Positions 15,980 to 25,980 of a DNA stretch of 64,000 bases are shown here, one piece after another (positions within the stretch are counted from its first letter, which is position 1; the number at the start of each line of letters is the position of its first letter). Where the stretch lies: NCBI RefSeq assembly GCF_001904745.1, contig NZ_MRCD01000021.1, forward strand, positions 38,287-102,286, given 5' to 3'. The notes under the pieces were generated by a model. It ran no database searches, was not told the DNA's origin, and was given only the letters and a program-made list of their open reading frames with translations. This DNA is from Calothrix sp. HK-06 (lineage in GTDB: Bacteria > Cyanobacteriota > Cyanobacteriia > Cyanobacteriales > Nostocaceae). The position numbers and the translations under genes are program-made.

Positions 15980-17765
15980 TAATATTTACCTCTTGCATAA
16001 AATCTCCAGGGTGCAAATCTTGGAGTCTCGTTTGTGAGGCGCCATTAATAAACGAATTGTTTGTACTAGTTTGATTACGAGTTAGGTTTGAAGTTTGTGC
16101 AGTAGACATTGCAACTTCTTCTCCAGTCGCAAATCGCTGTTTTTGTGTGTACTCAATCAGCTTTGCTTGCGCTGTTGCGTATACTGAAGTATCTTCGGGT
16201 ATTTGTTCCAAATATTTAACTGCCGCTTCAAACTCCTGGTTTGTAGCTTTTTTATACGCTTGCTGCAATATATATGCTGCACGCACATGACGTTTTTGAG
16301 TATATTCTGCTACCTTTAGCTCTACTACTTGATTAGTACTATTGTTTTTAGGTATTTGATTTAAATAATTTAACGCCTCATTGAAGTCTTTGGCGCCTGC
16401 TTTCTCATAAGCTTTAGCTAATAAAGTCTTGCTTTGAACCTCAATATGACGATTCGCTTGTGCAACTAATCTATCAGTTTTGGTTTGCCAGTATAAAATA
16501 TCTGGAACAATAGGAGCTACTTTTAATACATCCGACCAACGTCCCTCCGAAATAGCGTTTTCGGCAGTTTTATATTGTTCTGCTGCTATTTGCCACTGAT
16601 GCTGCCATTCTTCTATCGTTGCTTGCGCTTCTGGATAAACGTTAGAAGTTACAGGTATTGATTTTGCTTTCGCAATGGCACCGTTTAAATCCCCTGATTG
16701 GAAGTCTTCTGTCGCTTTATATAATGTATCTGTTTCTGATGGCGCCGGAGTATTACTATTAAGCAGCGAGTAAACCCCAAAACCCATCACCAAAGAATTT
16801 GCAACTAATCCAACTTTTACACCTGTTAACAATGGTGAAATATTCTTAACACCGTTTTTACCATTAGCTGGGTTTTGCGAATTTACAGTCTCAAGAATTG
16901 TATACTCAGCCTCAACTGTATCTGGGTAAATATATTCTGGTATCTGTTGAAGTGCCTGATATACAGATGCTGCTGTTTGAAAACGATTTTTATGGCTGTA
17001 ACGAATCATTCGACTAATAACCATAGCCAAATAATCGCTCACTTCTGTTTCTTGGGTTCTCCAAATAATTTCATTGCTACGAGGGTCTACTTGTAACTGC
17101 AATGGTGTTAAACCTGTCAACGCTTGAATTGCAATCATTCCCAGCGCATAAATATCACTACTAAGCTGTGTCTGACCAATAAATTGCTCAGGAGGAATAT
17201 ATCCTAACGAAGTAACAGGTATCCGATAAATAGGTAGTACCGTATCTGTCCCAAAATCAACTGGCTGAATCGAACCAAAATCTATTAGTACTAGCTTACC
17301 ATCACTAACGCGACGGATTAAATTTTCTGGCTTAACATCGCAGTGAATAACACCATTGGAGTGAACAAAATCAAGAATTTCTAGAACGTCCATCAAAAAC
17401 TTAATAACTTCGTTTTCGTTCCAGAAATAACTAAAGTTGTTATTGGTGGGCAATTCTGCCGTCAGCGCATGTCCTTCAATAAACTCTTGAACTAAGTAAA
17501 AACGCTCATTCTCCTCAAAACAAGCAATAAGTTCTGGAATTTGGTTATGGTGTCCTAACTGCTTGAGAGTTTCGGTCTCCGTCAAAAACCGTAACCTCAG
17601 CGTTTCCAAGTGACTTGGATGAAAATTTGTTACTTTCAGTTGCTTAACAACGCGCTTTGGGTTCTCTGGGTGGTCGATATCTACAGCAATGTATGTCTGT
17701 CCAAACACCCCAGCACCTAGGCTTTGTACGATTTGGTAACGTCTATACAGTACTTTACCGAGCAT
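15975..17765 (-). CDS. Ser/Thr protein kinase, membrane-anchored, non-RD type
   Basis: Hanks-type kinase of 596 residues from the ATG at 17765. That start matches the MLG-RYQI beginning of its neighbour; an ATG four codons earlier is also possible. Glycine loop LGAGVFGQTY, Lys41, and DFG at 162-164 are present. The catalytic motif is HCDVKPEN (141-148) instead of HRD, so the Arg that senses activation-loop phosphorylation is Cys. This suggests activity that does not depend on loop phosphorylation. A membrane helix lies near 300-325 (GLVANSLVMGFGVYSLL). It is followed by about 250 residues of helical repeats resembling degenerate TPRs, with recurring AYxxAxxKxFxxALxYLxQIP. Kinase domain closely similar to the 13802 gene, pointing to duplication. 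Confidence 0.9.
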   Translation of the reverse strand: MLGKVLYRRYQIVQSLGAGVFGQTYIAVDIDHPENPKRVVKQLKVTNFHPSHLETLRLRFLTETETLKQLGHHNQIPELIACFEENERFYLVQEFIEGHALTAELPTNNNFSYFWNENEVIKFLMDVLEILDFVHSNGVIHCDVKPENLIRRVSDGKLVLIDFGSIQPVDFGTDTVLPIYRIPVTSLGYIPPEQFIGQTQLSSDIYALGMIAIQALTGLTPLQLQVDPRSNEIIWRTQETEVSDYLAMVISRMIRYSHKNRFQTAASVYQALQQIPEYIYPDTVEAEYTILETVNSQNPANGKNGVKNISPLLTGVKVGLVANSLVMGFGVYSLLNSNTPAPSETDTLYKATEDFQSGDLNGAIAKAKSIPVTSNVYPEAQATIEEWQHQWQIAAEQYKTAENAISEGRWSDVLKVAPIVPDILYWQTKTDRLVAQANRHIEVQSKTLLAKAYEKAGAKDFNEALNYLNQIPKNNSTNQVVELKVAEYTQKRHVRAAYILQQAYKKATNQEFEAAVKYLEQIPEDTSVYATAQAKLIEYTQKQRFATGEEVAMSTAQTSNLTRNQTSTNNSFINGASQTRLQDLHPGDFMQEVNIR

Positions 17766-17777
17766 GTGGTGAGTCAT

Positions 17778-18122
17778 GAGTTGGTTACTTAGTCATTCCT
17801 TTTTATACTTTCCCAACGTTGTTCCCTAATTCCGGAAACCCTTACAAAATAATGTTATTGAATGCTACTTTATAAAATCAACATAAAAATTCTGGTTATT
17901 TCCACGTAAAAATTCATGTTAATTTTATATTTTTTGTTACAAGATACTCGTTGGCGGTTGAGTGTATCAAATGCTGCAACTATTTTTATATACTAGTACT
18001 ATTTCTAACTCAGTTCATGTGACAGTTTTGTAGATGGCATACCATAAACTCACTTTGAATGCTATTACGTAATTTATTTAAAATCTAGTTAATTGTGATA
18101 CACTAAATTTAATTGTTGACTT
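17778..18122. other. AT-rich intergenic stretch
   Basis: About 345 bases upstream of the kinase and downstream of the exonuclease gene, both minus-strand. I see no gene, repeat or clear terminator; it must hold the kinase promoter. Confidence 0.5.
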
Positions 18123-18689
18123 TTACTTACTACTATTTTTGATGTGCTTAAAAATGCTAGCAATGTTACGTGCATCATCTATACCACGATGGTGAGTGCC
18201 TTTTAACACTATTCCCAATTTTGATAAGGCGCCTGCCATGCCATACCCTTTTGATACACCAAGATATTCTGAGAACTGCTTTTTTATATTTATATGCTCA
18301 GAATTAAATGGATAGATAACTCCATGAAATTCGCAGTCTTGGATAAATTGTTTTCTATCGTATTCTCCCCAAGAGCAAAAAATATAATTAGGAAACTTTG
18401 ATAACCACTGTTGAAAATTAACTATTGCTTCAGGGAATATAGGCGCCTTTTCGACATCTTCTTGTTTAATAGTCGTGAGTTCTATACAAAATTTTGTTAA
18501 ACGTGGGTTTCTAACGGGTTTTATAAACTGCTGAAATTCCGCATCTATCTGCCATGTCGAACGGTTAAGCATTACGGCGCCAATTTCAATTATTTCCATT
18601 TCATCACGTGGAACGGCGCCATCTTCAGAACAAGTCGCCTCCAAATCAACCACCAAGTAATAAAAACTTCTATCTTTATTTTTAGACAT
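18123..18689 (-). CDS. DEDDh 3'-5' exonuclease (ERI-1/KapD-like)
   Basis: Single-domain exonuclease of 188 residues. The DEDDh set is visible: VVDLEATC near residue 14 (Asp and Glu), WGEYDRKQF near 105 (second Asp), and HHRGIDDARN near 168 (His and last Asp). Spacing and length fit the ERI-1/KapD group, which trims RNA or DNA 3' ends. The substrate in cyanobacteria is unknown. The ATG at 18689 begins MSKNKDRSFYYLVVDLE, placing the first motif in the usual position. It stands alone between intergenic regions. Confidence 0.88.
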   Translation of the reverse strand: MSKNKDRSFYYLVVDLEATCSEDGAVPRDEMEIIEIGAVMLNRSTWQIDAEFQQFIKPVRNPRLTKFCIELTTIKQEDVEKAPIFPEAIVNFQQWLSKFPNYIFCSWGEYDRKQFIQDCEFHGVIYPFNSEHINIKKQFSEYLGVSKGYGMAGALSKLGIVLKGTHHRGIDDARNIASIFKHIKNSSK

Positions 18690-18753
18690 ATTGTTTCCTG
18701 CTTCAACATTAATTTTTATTATATATTACACATAATACATAATTTAATTAACG

Positions 18754-18781
18754 AAAAAGGGTATAACACAGCGTTATACCC
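18754..18781 (-). terminator. Intrinsic terminator of the MarR gene
   Basis: GGGTATAAC and GTTATACCC form a 9-bp stem around a 5-base loop. On the minus strand it is followed by TTTTT. It lies about 55 bases after the MarR stop. Confidence 0.75.
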
Positions 18782-18836
18782 TCAAATAATATATGTAGTA
18801 TTTACCCCTTTATTGTTTACCCCTTACCTCTTACCC

Positions 18837-19304
18837 CTAAGAATTATTGGCACTGATAATTTTTAGAAGGTGTGAATTCAAATCTGATACTTGGCCATTT
18901 AACGTACCAAAAAAATCGCTGTCAACTTTGTTAACAACATGGATTGCTGCAACTGCTAGATCATAACCTTCCCTAGTAATCGTTAAAGATTTTGCTCTGG
19001 TGTCTTTTGCATCAGTCTCACGCTTGATTAATCCTCGTTGTTCTAAAGCACGTAAAACTTTGGAAGTCATCATAATATCTGCCTTGGCATGAGCAGCTAA
19101 TTTGGCTTGGGTAACTGTTTGTTGACCTTGACTGAGCCAAATTATTCCCGCTAGCAAAACAAACTGTACGTGGGTTAAACCCAACTTTTTCAATCCAGAA
19201 TTCATTTTTCGCTGCCAAAGATTTGACACTTGCCACAGTAAAAATCCTGGGCTGTCATCTGGGTTTTCAAACTGAAATACCATTATCTTGTGTGGCGAGT
19301 TCAA
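18837..19304 (-). CDS. MarR family transcriptional regulator
   Basis: Winged-helix regulator of 155 residues. The DNA-binding core is at about 40-110: LTHVQFVLLAGIIWL, then AKLAAHAKADIMMTSKVLRA (recognition helix), then LIKRETDAKDTRAKSL (wing), as in MarR proteins. The long frame begins with TTG at 19304, which has GAGG nine bases upstream. An ATG seven codons in (19283) is the alternative start. Ligand and targets cannot be told from sequence. The gene is monocistronic, with a terminator at 18754-18781. Confidence 0.85.
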   Translation of the reverse strand: MNSPHKIMVFQFENPDDSPGFLLWQVSNLWQRKMNSGLKKLGLTHVQFVLLAGIIWLSQGQQTVTQAKLAAHAKADIMMTSKVLRALEQRGLIKRETDAKDTRAKSLTITREGYDLAVAAIHVVNKVDSDFFGTLNGQVSDLNSHLLKIISANNS

Positions 19305-19597
19305 CGGACACTACCTCGATTTTCTATGCAGGTTGGGCACATCTGACCATGAATTAGCTCAAAGTCAGGCTATTGTATTTCAAACAAGCCATATCGGAAT
19401 ACGTAGCCCCAATTACGCTTATTCTTTATGAAATGTAAATTAGGAATCAAAGGTATTATAGTTTTTTGATGCTACGACAATCCAGAGCTTGTGGGAATCC
19501 ATATTTTACATTTTTATAATCATCTCGATTATTATAATGGTGATTAATAAATAATAAAATACCCTGTTAAAATGCAGGCGCCTATTACTCGCAGTCG
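19305..19597. other. Intergenic stretch, promoter side of the MarR gene
   Basis: Nearly 300 AT-rich bases between the start of the MarR gene and the end of the membrane-protein gene. One GGCGCC is at 19578. No coding signal seen. Confidence 0.5.
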
Positions 19598-20032
19598 TTA
19601 AGAATCCGATTTAAAAGCTTTTATCCAGCTATTTTGTATTGCCACGTCAAGTAATATTGCAGCCAATCCAAACAAAAATACGTTCTTTGCTAAAACTACA
19701 GCTAAAGGTAAAGCTAATGAGAAAATATTGTTAATATCACTAACCACTGCGAGTTTGGTATCAGCTTGTACTAATCCTCGTACTAAAGCAAATGCCATTA
19801 CACCTCCAGCTTTAAGCTGGAAGTTATTATCATCACGAATAATATATCTGTAGGTCACTCCAAATAAAAATCCAGAAAACAACACGATAGCAGCACTTAG
19901 CCACCAATGTAAATCAAAGGTACTACTAAAGATTGAAAATTTGATTTGTATTAGGTTTATTATCGTAAATGCAAAAATGGCGCCGAAGCTTGCCAGTATT
20001 GCTGCTTTTAGGGATTCTAGCCGTTCAGCCAT
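19598..20032 (-). CDS. Small integral membrane protein, unknown function
   Basis: A 144-residue protein with about four hydrophobic segments: AAILASFGAIFAFTIINLI (near 10-28), WWLSAAIVLFSGFLFGVTY (near 43-61), GGVMAFALVRGLV and FSLALPLAVVLAKNVFLFG (near 104-122). I recognise no functional motif; similar proteins occur in other cyanobacteria. It lies 28 bases after the FHA-domain gene on the same strand, so the two are probably co-transcribed. The start ATG at 20032 gives MAERLESLKAAIL. Confidence 0.7.
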   Translation of the reverse strand: MAERLESLKAAILASFGAIFAFTIINLIQIKFSIFSSTFDLHWWLSAAIVLFSGFLFGVTYRYIIRDDNNFQLKAGGVMAFALVRGLVQADTKLAVVSDINNIFSLALPLAVVLAKNVFLFGLAAILLDVAIQNSWIKAFKSDS

Positions 20033-20060
20033 CGTTCCGTGTGTGAAGAGTCGATTAAAG

Positions 20061-20786
20061 TTATTTAGTTATATTTTTGCTCAAAAAATAATCTACAATC
20101 TCCTGTGACTGCTCAAACTGTAATAATTGTGAAGCTGACTGGTTTGATTGTATTTTCTGTAAAGGCGCCTTGTTCATACAACTACCATATCCGGCGTCTT
20201 CTAAAATTTCTAAAACACTACCAGGGTATTGATAAAGATTTCTGGTAGTAGTGACTTCTACTGATTCTTGTGCAGTTAGCATTAGTGATTCTAATGCGAT
20301 TGGTGGCAAAATACGAGTGCTTACATTTAAGAAAAAATCGAAGGTCGTATTTCCTAAGCGAATATGGTCACCGTCTTTTAGCTCAATCGATTTAAATATA
20401 CGCTCACCATTAACATACGAACCATTTGTACTATTGAAATCAACTAAGTAAAACTTTTGTTTTTCATAGTAAATAGCAGCGTGAGACCGGGATGCATATG
20501 AATCAACCAGATGAATACCACTATTTTTATCTCGTCCCAACGTCCAAATACTTTGTGGTTGCCTCAAACAAAGCGTTTGACCCTGACATAAATTAGTAGT
20601 CACATGTACACAAGAATTATTTATAACACCCTGCAAGTAAAATGACTTGACTCCTACTGAGCTTGGGTTGAGCGTCTCTAATCCTAGAATTTCATCTAGA
20701 AGACTCCCGTGGTGTTCATATAATTTTAGAAACGTTTGATACAGGCACAATCGTCGTTCGAGTTCTGCTTCCACACACTCAAGCAT
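20061..20786 (-). CDS. FHA domain protein (phosphothreonine-binding)
   Basis: A 241-residue cytosolic protein. The FHA domain spans about 78-155 with the conserved pieces IWTLGRDKNSGI, SRSHAAIYYEKQKFYLVDFN, STNGSYVNGERI and LKDGDHIRLGNTTFDF. In known FHA domains these Gly-Arg, Ser-xx-His and Asn residues bind phosphothreonine. Regions on both sides are helical or polar and not recognised. It sits between three Ser/Thr kinase genes, which makes it a reasonable reader of their phosphorylation; that is inference. The downstream membrane-protein gene is probably in the same operon. Confidence 0.88.
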   Translation of the reverse strand: MLECVEAELERRLCLYQTFLKLYEHHGSLLDEILGLETLNPSSVGVKSFYLQGVINNSCVHVTTNLCQGQTLCLRQPQSIWTLGRDKNSGIHLVDSYASRSHAAIYYEKQKFYLVDFNSTNGSYVNGERIFKSIELKDGDHIRLGNTTFDFFLNVSTRILPPIALESLMLTAQESVEVTTTRNLYQYPGSVLEILEDAGYGSCMNKAPLQKIQSNQSASQLLQFEQSQEIVDYFLSKNITK

Positions 20787-21589
20787 AATTTGGTGAGCCT
20801 CTAGTTATAACAACAAATTCTATTTATTAAGAAACCTATCGTTTGGCTGATGACGATTTCTCATCATCTGATTGCACTTGAAAAGTAACATCAGTACTTT
20901 TCGGTCAGGTTTTGGTATCTTTTTTACATAACTTAACAATTTGTTAACATAATAAAATTATTTGATAACAATATTATTACAGGGACTTGGTGTTCTATTA
21001 TATACACTTTTATATTTTTTCTATACAAGCTTGGACGAAAAAAAATCTTAAGAAGTCTTGATCCAATAATGCTTTGAAGCCGATAACAATAAGTTATTCA
21101 TATAGAGATATGCTTGGAATTTCGATGAATTAATGTATAAAACGCATAAAAATCGAAGCTTGTATACTGTGAGCGGTTGAGAAATAAAATAAATGAAATC
21201 GCTGTCTTCCTTCTTCTGTTAGCTAAAAGCGCTCCCGCTTGGCGTATAGAAAGTTAGACTTATTCATTGCTAGGCTTGATTCGGTATAAAAAAATGCAAA
21301 TATATAAGTACGTATTTGCAATTATTAAATATTAATTAAGTATTTAGGGAGTAATTCTTAAATAATATATGAGAATTATTAAATTTATTTAAATAGAGAA
21401 AGTGCGCCGAATTAAGGGGCGCCTGAACAAATCAAGGCTCTTTTATTCGGTAGGCTTAGTATGCTATCAGGAGCTATTAGACCGCAATAATCTGAAACTG
21501 TTGATAATTTTCAACAGTTCTTGCATCATTTTTATTGGCTCTGTTGCAGCGCTCACGATTTACTGCAATGAATTTTTATATAAAGCCAT
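20787..21589. other. Long intergenic region between FHA and kinase genes
   Basis: About 800 AT-rich bases. It must contain the FHA-operon promoter. GAAAAGTAACATCAGTACTTTTC (about 20880-20901) can form a weak hairpin. No gene is supported; plus-strand open frames near 21402-21731 run antisense into the kinase gene and look accidental. Confidence 0.5.
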
Positions 21590-23194
21590 TTACAATAAAC
21601 CGCGTTTACCCGACGGGCGTACCGTCATCCAGTTTGTTTTAGCTAATGCCAGTTGGTCATCTGAAACTTTGGCGCCAGTAAGATTTGCACCACATAAGTT
21701 AGCTCCGCGCAGATTGGCATTATTAAGATAAGCATAACTAAGGTCAGCACCACGCAAGTCGGCGCCTTCTAAATCGGCATGACTTAAATAAGCTTTGCTC
21801 ATGTTGGCATCGCGAAGATTAGCGCGGTTAAGACTGGCTCTGCCAAAATCACTATTATGTAAGTTGGCGCCGCTTAGGTTAGCACGCTCTAATACTCCAG
21901 AGTGGAAGCTGGCTCCTGATAAATCAATTCCTACCAAGTTAAGCAAGCTCAGATTGTGAAGTGCAAAATCGCGCCGACCTTTAGTATAAGCGGCTCGTAG
22001 CCCTTCAGTATTTAGCTGCCGCGTCACTTGAGATTTAGAACCGAGACTACTGCTAGTATTCATAGTACTCGACGCACTCGATTTAGGTGTAGCTAGTTTA
22101 TGAGCAGTTGCGCTTGTAGCTTGTGCTACCTTCGCTCGTCTTTCACGAATTGCGGCAGCCACTTGTGCAACACCTGCACTTGAATAACCACCCGAAGAAT
22201 TATTTAGTAATGCTCCAGAGTCGTCGAAACGACTACCTCGGTCTTTAATACCACTTGCTGGTTGCCTAAGTAAGCTTTGGGCAAGACTATCAAGGTATGG
22301 CTCCATTTCTAGCGCGCGTAGTACATCGGGCGATGATTGATAGCGATTACGAACCGACACATCAAGCATTTTCCGCAGTACATCACTAAGGTGGGGGCTA
22401 ATTTGCACTAAGTGTTCCCACATCATTTCGCCAGTGGTTGGATTGTAATCCAAATCTTTTGGAGATTTGCCAGTTAGTAAGTAAATACAAGTAACACCCA
22501 ATGCGTAAATATCCGAAGAATATACTGGACGCATTGCCATTTGTTCTGGTGGTGCAAACCCAGGAGTACCAATTGCGTATGCTGTCAATGCGGTTTGTCC
22601 AGATTGAAGCGCTGCTGTTTGGCTAACTTGATTTTTAACTGCACCAAAGTCAATTAGTACTAGTCGGCTATCTTGAGCGCGACGTATCAAGTTTGCTGGC
22701 TTGATGTCACGATGAATTACCTTTTGCTCGTGGATGTATTGTAGCAATGGTAGTACTTCACTCAGGAATTGTTTTACTCCAGCTTCGCTGAATACTCCTT
22801 GGGCTTTGACTTCTTGCTGCAAAGTTGGGCCAGATATGTATTCCTGGACTAAATAAAATTGCTCACGGTCTTCAAAAAAATCTAGCAACCTCGGAACTTG
22901 AGGATGGTTGCCAATTTTTCCTAAAGTCATAGCTTCGCGCTCAAACAGTTCGCGTGCCATTTGCAAGACATGAGGTGCGGTTCCTGAAGGACGCAGTTGT
23001 TTAATAACACACGTCGGTTCTCCAGGCAAAGATTCATCAAGGGCAATGAATGTTGCACCGAAACCACCTTGACCTAGCGCTTTCTGGACACGATAGCGGT
23101 CGCGCAACATCAAGCGCGAGCCACAAGACTGACACCTCTCGCTATAAGCTGGATTCTCTGGATTAGGACAGGTAGGATTTAAGCAGTAGCTCAT
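21590..23194 (-). CDS. Ser/Thr protein kinase with zinc ribbon and pentapeptide repeats
   Basis: Hanks-type kinase of 534 residues with an unusual domain order. It starts with a four-Cys ribbon (C4, C9, C21, C24). The kinase domain at about 34-300 has LGQGGFGATF (40-49), Lys65, HRDIKPAN, DFGAVK and GTPGFAPPEQ, all catalytic residues normal. A Ser/Ala-rich linker of about 100 residues follows, then 20 or so pentapeptide units A(D/N)LxG at about 410-515 (for example GANLHNSDFGRASLNRANLR), which fold as a right-handed beta-helix. Such kinases are typical of cyanobacteria. The pentapeptide part may serve in targeting or binding. The start ATG at 23194 is followed directly by the ribbon. Confidence 0.93.
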   Translation of the reverse strand: MSYCLNPTCPNPENPAYSERCQSCGSRLMLRDRYRVQKALGQGGFGATFIALDESLPGEPTCVIKQLRPSGTAPHVLQMARELFEREAMTLGKIGNHPQVPRLLDFFEDREQFYLVQEYISGPTLQQEVKAQGVFSEAGVKQFLSEVLPLLQYIHEQKVIHRDIKPANLIRRAQDSRLVLIDFGAVKNQVSQTAALQSGQTALTAYAIGTPGFAPPEQMAMRPVYSSDIYALGVTCIYLLTGKSPKDLDYNPTTGEMMWEHLVQISPHLSDVLRKMLDVSVRNRYQSSPDVLRALEMEPYLDSLAQSLLRQPASGIKDRGSRFDDSGALLNNSSGGYSSAGVAQVAAAIRERRAKVAQATSATAHKLATPKSSASSTMNTSSSLGSKSQVTRQLNTEGLRAAYTKGRRDFALHNLSLLNLVGIDLSGASFHSGVLERANLSGANLHNSDFGRASLNRANLRDANMSKAYLSHADLEGADLRGADLSYAYLNNANLRGANLCGANLTGAKVSDDQLALAKTNWMTVRPSGKRGLL

Positions 23195-23552
23195 GCACTG
23201 TCAACTCGCTGCACGAAAATGGAATAAAGAGCGTTGAAACCCTTATCTCATTATTAAAGTCGGAAATTTCTTCTACCAGGTGAATTTTGCTGGAAATCCC
23301 TTGAAGAGTTCCTAAAGAGTATTCAGTATTTACTTAAAGTAGCAGTAAATACACGCCCGTAATACTTATCCTCCAAGCGGTTAGCTATCAGCTATTAGCT
23401 AATGTATTTAAAAATTATTTGTAAACAGTGTATATACGTATTTTAAATTATTAAATAATAAAAAAATAATAAAAAACCCTCGATAAATTTCGAGGGTAAC
23501 ACGATTAATCAGTTATGAAAATTATGAATGTTCACTCTTAGAAACAAAACAA
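23195..23552. other. Intergenic region between kinase and psbC
   Basis: Holds the kinase promoter, a TTAGCTATCAGCTATTAGCT-type repeat at about 23382-23402 (like the one at 15933), and the psbDC terminator. Otherwise AT-rich. Confidence 0.55.
23471..23497 (-). terminator. Intrinsic terminator of the psbD-psbC operon
   Basis: On the minus strand ACCCTCG and CGAGGGT form a stem over AAATTTAT, followed by TTTTTTATT. It lies about 55 bases after the psbC stop, the expected place. Confidence 0.85.
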
Positions 23553-24938
23553 TTAATCAAGTTCCTTCATGAACATTACTGGCTCGTTCTCACGGTCGAT
23601 ACCTTTCTCAAAACCACCAGCAGCAGCGCGTGCGCGACCTGCGTGCCATAAGTGACCAATGAGGAAGAAGAATCCTAATACGAAGTGAGAAGTTGACAAC
23701 CACGCACGAGGAGACACGTAGTTAAAGGAGTTGATTTCAGTAGCAACACCACCTACAGAGTTCAAAGAACCCAGAGGAGCGTGTGTCATGTACTCAGCAG
23801 CACGACGTGCTTGCCAAGGCTGAATATCATTCTTGATTTTGTCGAGGTCAAGACCGTTTGGTCCACGTAATGGCTCTAACCAAGGACCTTTAAAGTCCCA
23901 GAAGCGCATGGTTTCACCACCAAAGATGATTTCACCAGAAGGTGAGCGCATTAAGTATTTACCAAGACCTGTTGGACCTTGAGCAGAACCAACGTTAGCA
24001 CCTAAGCGTTGGTCACGAATCAAGAAGGTTAATGCTTGTGCTTGTGAAGCTTCAGGCCCAGTAGGACCGAAGAATTCGCTGGGGTATACGGTATTGTTGT
24101 ACCAAACCATACAAGAAGCGATGAAGCCCATTAAGGACAACGCGCCTAAGCTATATGATAGGTAAGCTTCACCAGACCAAATGAATGCACGACGTGCCCA
24201 AGCAAAAGGTTTAGAGAAGATGTGGAAAATACCACCACCAATACAGAGCAGAGCCACCCAAATGTGACCACCAACAACGTCTTCAAGGTTGTTAACGCTA
24301 ACAATCCAACCTTCTCCACCGAAGGGTGACTTGAGCAAGTAACCAAAAATTGTCGCTGGGTTCAATGTTGGGTTGGTAATAACGCGAACGTCACCACCAC
24401 CTGGCGCCCAAGTATCGTACAAACCGCCAAAGAACATAGCCTTCAGCACCAACAACAGCGCACCACAACCAAGAATGATTAAGTGGAACCCGATGATGTT
24501 GGTCATCTTGTTCTTGTCTTTCCAGTCGTAACCAAAGAATGAAGAGTATTCTTCTAAGGTTTCAGGACCACGAACAGCGTGATAAATACCGCCAAATCCT
24601 AGAACTGCGGAAGAAATTAAGTGGAGTACACCAACTACGAAGTAAGGGAATGTATCAAATACTTCGCCACCTGGACCTACACCCCAACCGAGAGTTGCTA
24701 AGTGAGGTAGCAAGATTAAACCTTGCTCGTACATGGGCTTTTCTGGAATAAAGTGCGCGACTTCAAATAAAGTCATGGCACCAGCCCAGAATACTATCAA
24801 ACCAGAGTGGGCTACATGGGCGCCCAACAGCTTACCAGACAAATTGATTAAACGGGCGTTGCCAGACCACCAAGCGAAACCGGTGGATTCTTGGTCGCGA
24901 CCACCCAGACTTATTGAACGATTAGAGAGCGTTACCAC
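23553..24938 (-). CDS. psbC: Photosystem II CP43 chlorophyll apoprotein
   Basis: Core antenna protein of photosystem II in the thylakoid membrane; it binds chlorophylls and, through its large lumenal loop, supports the Mn4CaO5 cluster. The sequence is the standard CP43: [17 protein letters not shown] at the N-terminus, six membrane helices, and a lumenal loop with [14 protein letters not shown] (near 342-355) including the conserved Glu and Arg. I start at the GTG at 24938 (461 residues), the usual psbC start. It lies within psbD (17-base overlap) and has GAGG 12 bases upstream. A frame extends to an ATG at 24965, but those extra residues are only the shifted psbD end. Confidence 0.98.
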   Translation of the reverse strand: MVTLSNRSISLGGRDQESTGFAWWSGNARLINLSGKLLGAHVAHSGLIVFWAGAMTLFEVAHFIPEKPMYEQGLILLPHLATLGWGVGPGGEVFDTFPYFVVGVLHLISSAVLGFGGIYHAVRGPETLEEYSSFFGYDWKDKNKMTNIIGFHLIILGCGALLLVLKAMFFGGLYDTWAPGGGDVRVITNPTLNPATIFGYLLKSPFGGEGWIVSVNNLEDVVGGHIWVALLCIGGGIFHIFSKPFAWARRAFIWSGEAYLSYSLGALSLMGFIASCMVWYNNTVYPSEFFGPTGPEASQAQALTFLIRDQRLGANVGSAQGPTGLGKYLMRSPSGEIIFGGETMRFWDFKGPWLEPLRGPNGLDLDKIKNDIQPWQARRAAEYMTHAPLGSLNSVGGVATEINSFNYVSPRAWLSTSHFVLGFFFLIGHLWHAGRARAAAGGFEKGIDRENEPVMFMKELD

Positions 24939-25980
24939 GCGGTAGTACCTCTTCGGGGAATACAAATTTTTCGTGAGGCTGATCTTGAGGAGCCATCCAA
25001 GCGCGGATACCCTCGTTTAGCAAAATGTTCTTGGTATAAAAAGTTTCAAATTCGGGGTCTTCTGCGGCACGTAACTCTTGTGATACGAAGTCGTAAGCAC
25101 GTAAGTTGAGCGCGAGACCGACGATACCAACTGCACTCATCCACAACCCTGTTACAGGTACGAATAACATGAAGAAGTGCAACCAGCGTTTGTTAGAGAA
25201 AGCAATACCGAAAATCTGTGACCAGAAACGGTTTGCAGTCACCATCGAATAAGTTTCTTCTGCTTGAGTTGGGTTGAACGCACGGAACGTGTTCGATGCA
25301 TCACCATCTTCAAACAAAGTGTTCTCCACAGTAGCACCGTGAATCGCACATAACAGCGCACCACCGAGTACACCCGCTACACCCATCATATGGAAGGGGT
25401 TGAGTGTCCAGTTGTGGAAACCTTGCAAGAATAGCAAGAAACGGAAGATTGCTGCTACTCCAAAGCTAGGAGCGAAGAACCATGATGATTGACCCAATGG
25501 GTACATCAAGAATACGCTGACGAATACAGCGATAGGCGCACTAAAAGCAATTGCGTTGTAAGGACGAATTCCTACTAAGCGAGCAACTTCAAACTGACGT
25601 AGCATAAAGCCAATCAATCCAAAGGCGCCGTGCAATGCCACGAATGCCCACAAACCACCCAATTGACACCAACGGGTAAAATCGCCTTGTGCTTCCGGTC
25701 CCCATAACAGTAACAATGAGTGACCCATTGCGTCTGCTGGAGTTGAAACAGCTACTGTCAAGAAGTTACAACCTTCTAAGTAGCTAGATGCTAATCCGTG
25801 AGTGTACCACGAGGTGACGAAGGTTGTGCCGGTTAGCCAACCGCCGAGTGCTAGGAAAGCACAGGGAAACAGTAAAATCCCCGACCAGCCTACAAACACA
25901 AAACGGTCACGCTTCAACCAGTCGTCGAGTACGTCAAACCACCCACGACTTCTGGGGGCGCGTCCTACTGCGATGGTCAT
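24922..25980 (-). CDS. psbD: Photosystem II D2 reaction-centre protein
   Basis: D2 pairs with D1 to bind P680, pheophytin, QA and the non-heme iron in thylakoids. The 352-residue sequence is full length and highly conserved: [20 protein letters not shown] at the start, five membrane helices, and [20 protein letters not shown], where His of FHNWT binds QA and His of the HMM region binds chlorophyll. The C-terminus is [12 protein letters not shown]. The ATG at 25980 has AGGA six bases upstream. It is co-transcribed with psbC. Confidence 0.98.
   Translation of the reverse strand: MTIAVGRAPRSRGWFDVLDDWLKRDRFVFVGWSGILLFPCAFLALGGWLTGTTFVTSWYTHGLASSYLEGCNFLTVAVSTPADAMGHSLLLLWGPEAQGDFTRWCQLGGLWAFVALHGAFGLIGFMLRQFEVARLVGIRPYNAIAFSAPIAVFVSVFLMYPLGQSSWFFAPSFGVAAIFRFLLFLQGFHNWTLNPFHMMGVAGVLGGALLCAIHGATVENTLFEDGDASNTFRAFNPTQAEETYSMVTANRFWSQIFGIAFSNKRWLHFFMLFVPVTGLWMSAVGIVGLALNLRAYDFVSQELRAAEDPEFETFYTKNILLNEGIRAWMAPQDQPHEKFVFPEEVLPRGNAL

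Noticed and set aside
21402..21731. Plus-strand open frame before and into the kinase gene
   Set aside because: Its second half is antisense to the pentapeptide repeats; the first half has no recognisable features.
24939..24965. Upstream ATG extension of psbC
   Set aside because: The extra nine codons are out-of-frame psbD sequence; the GTG at 24938 with its GAGG is the known psbC start.
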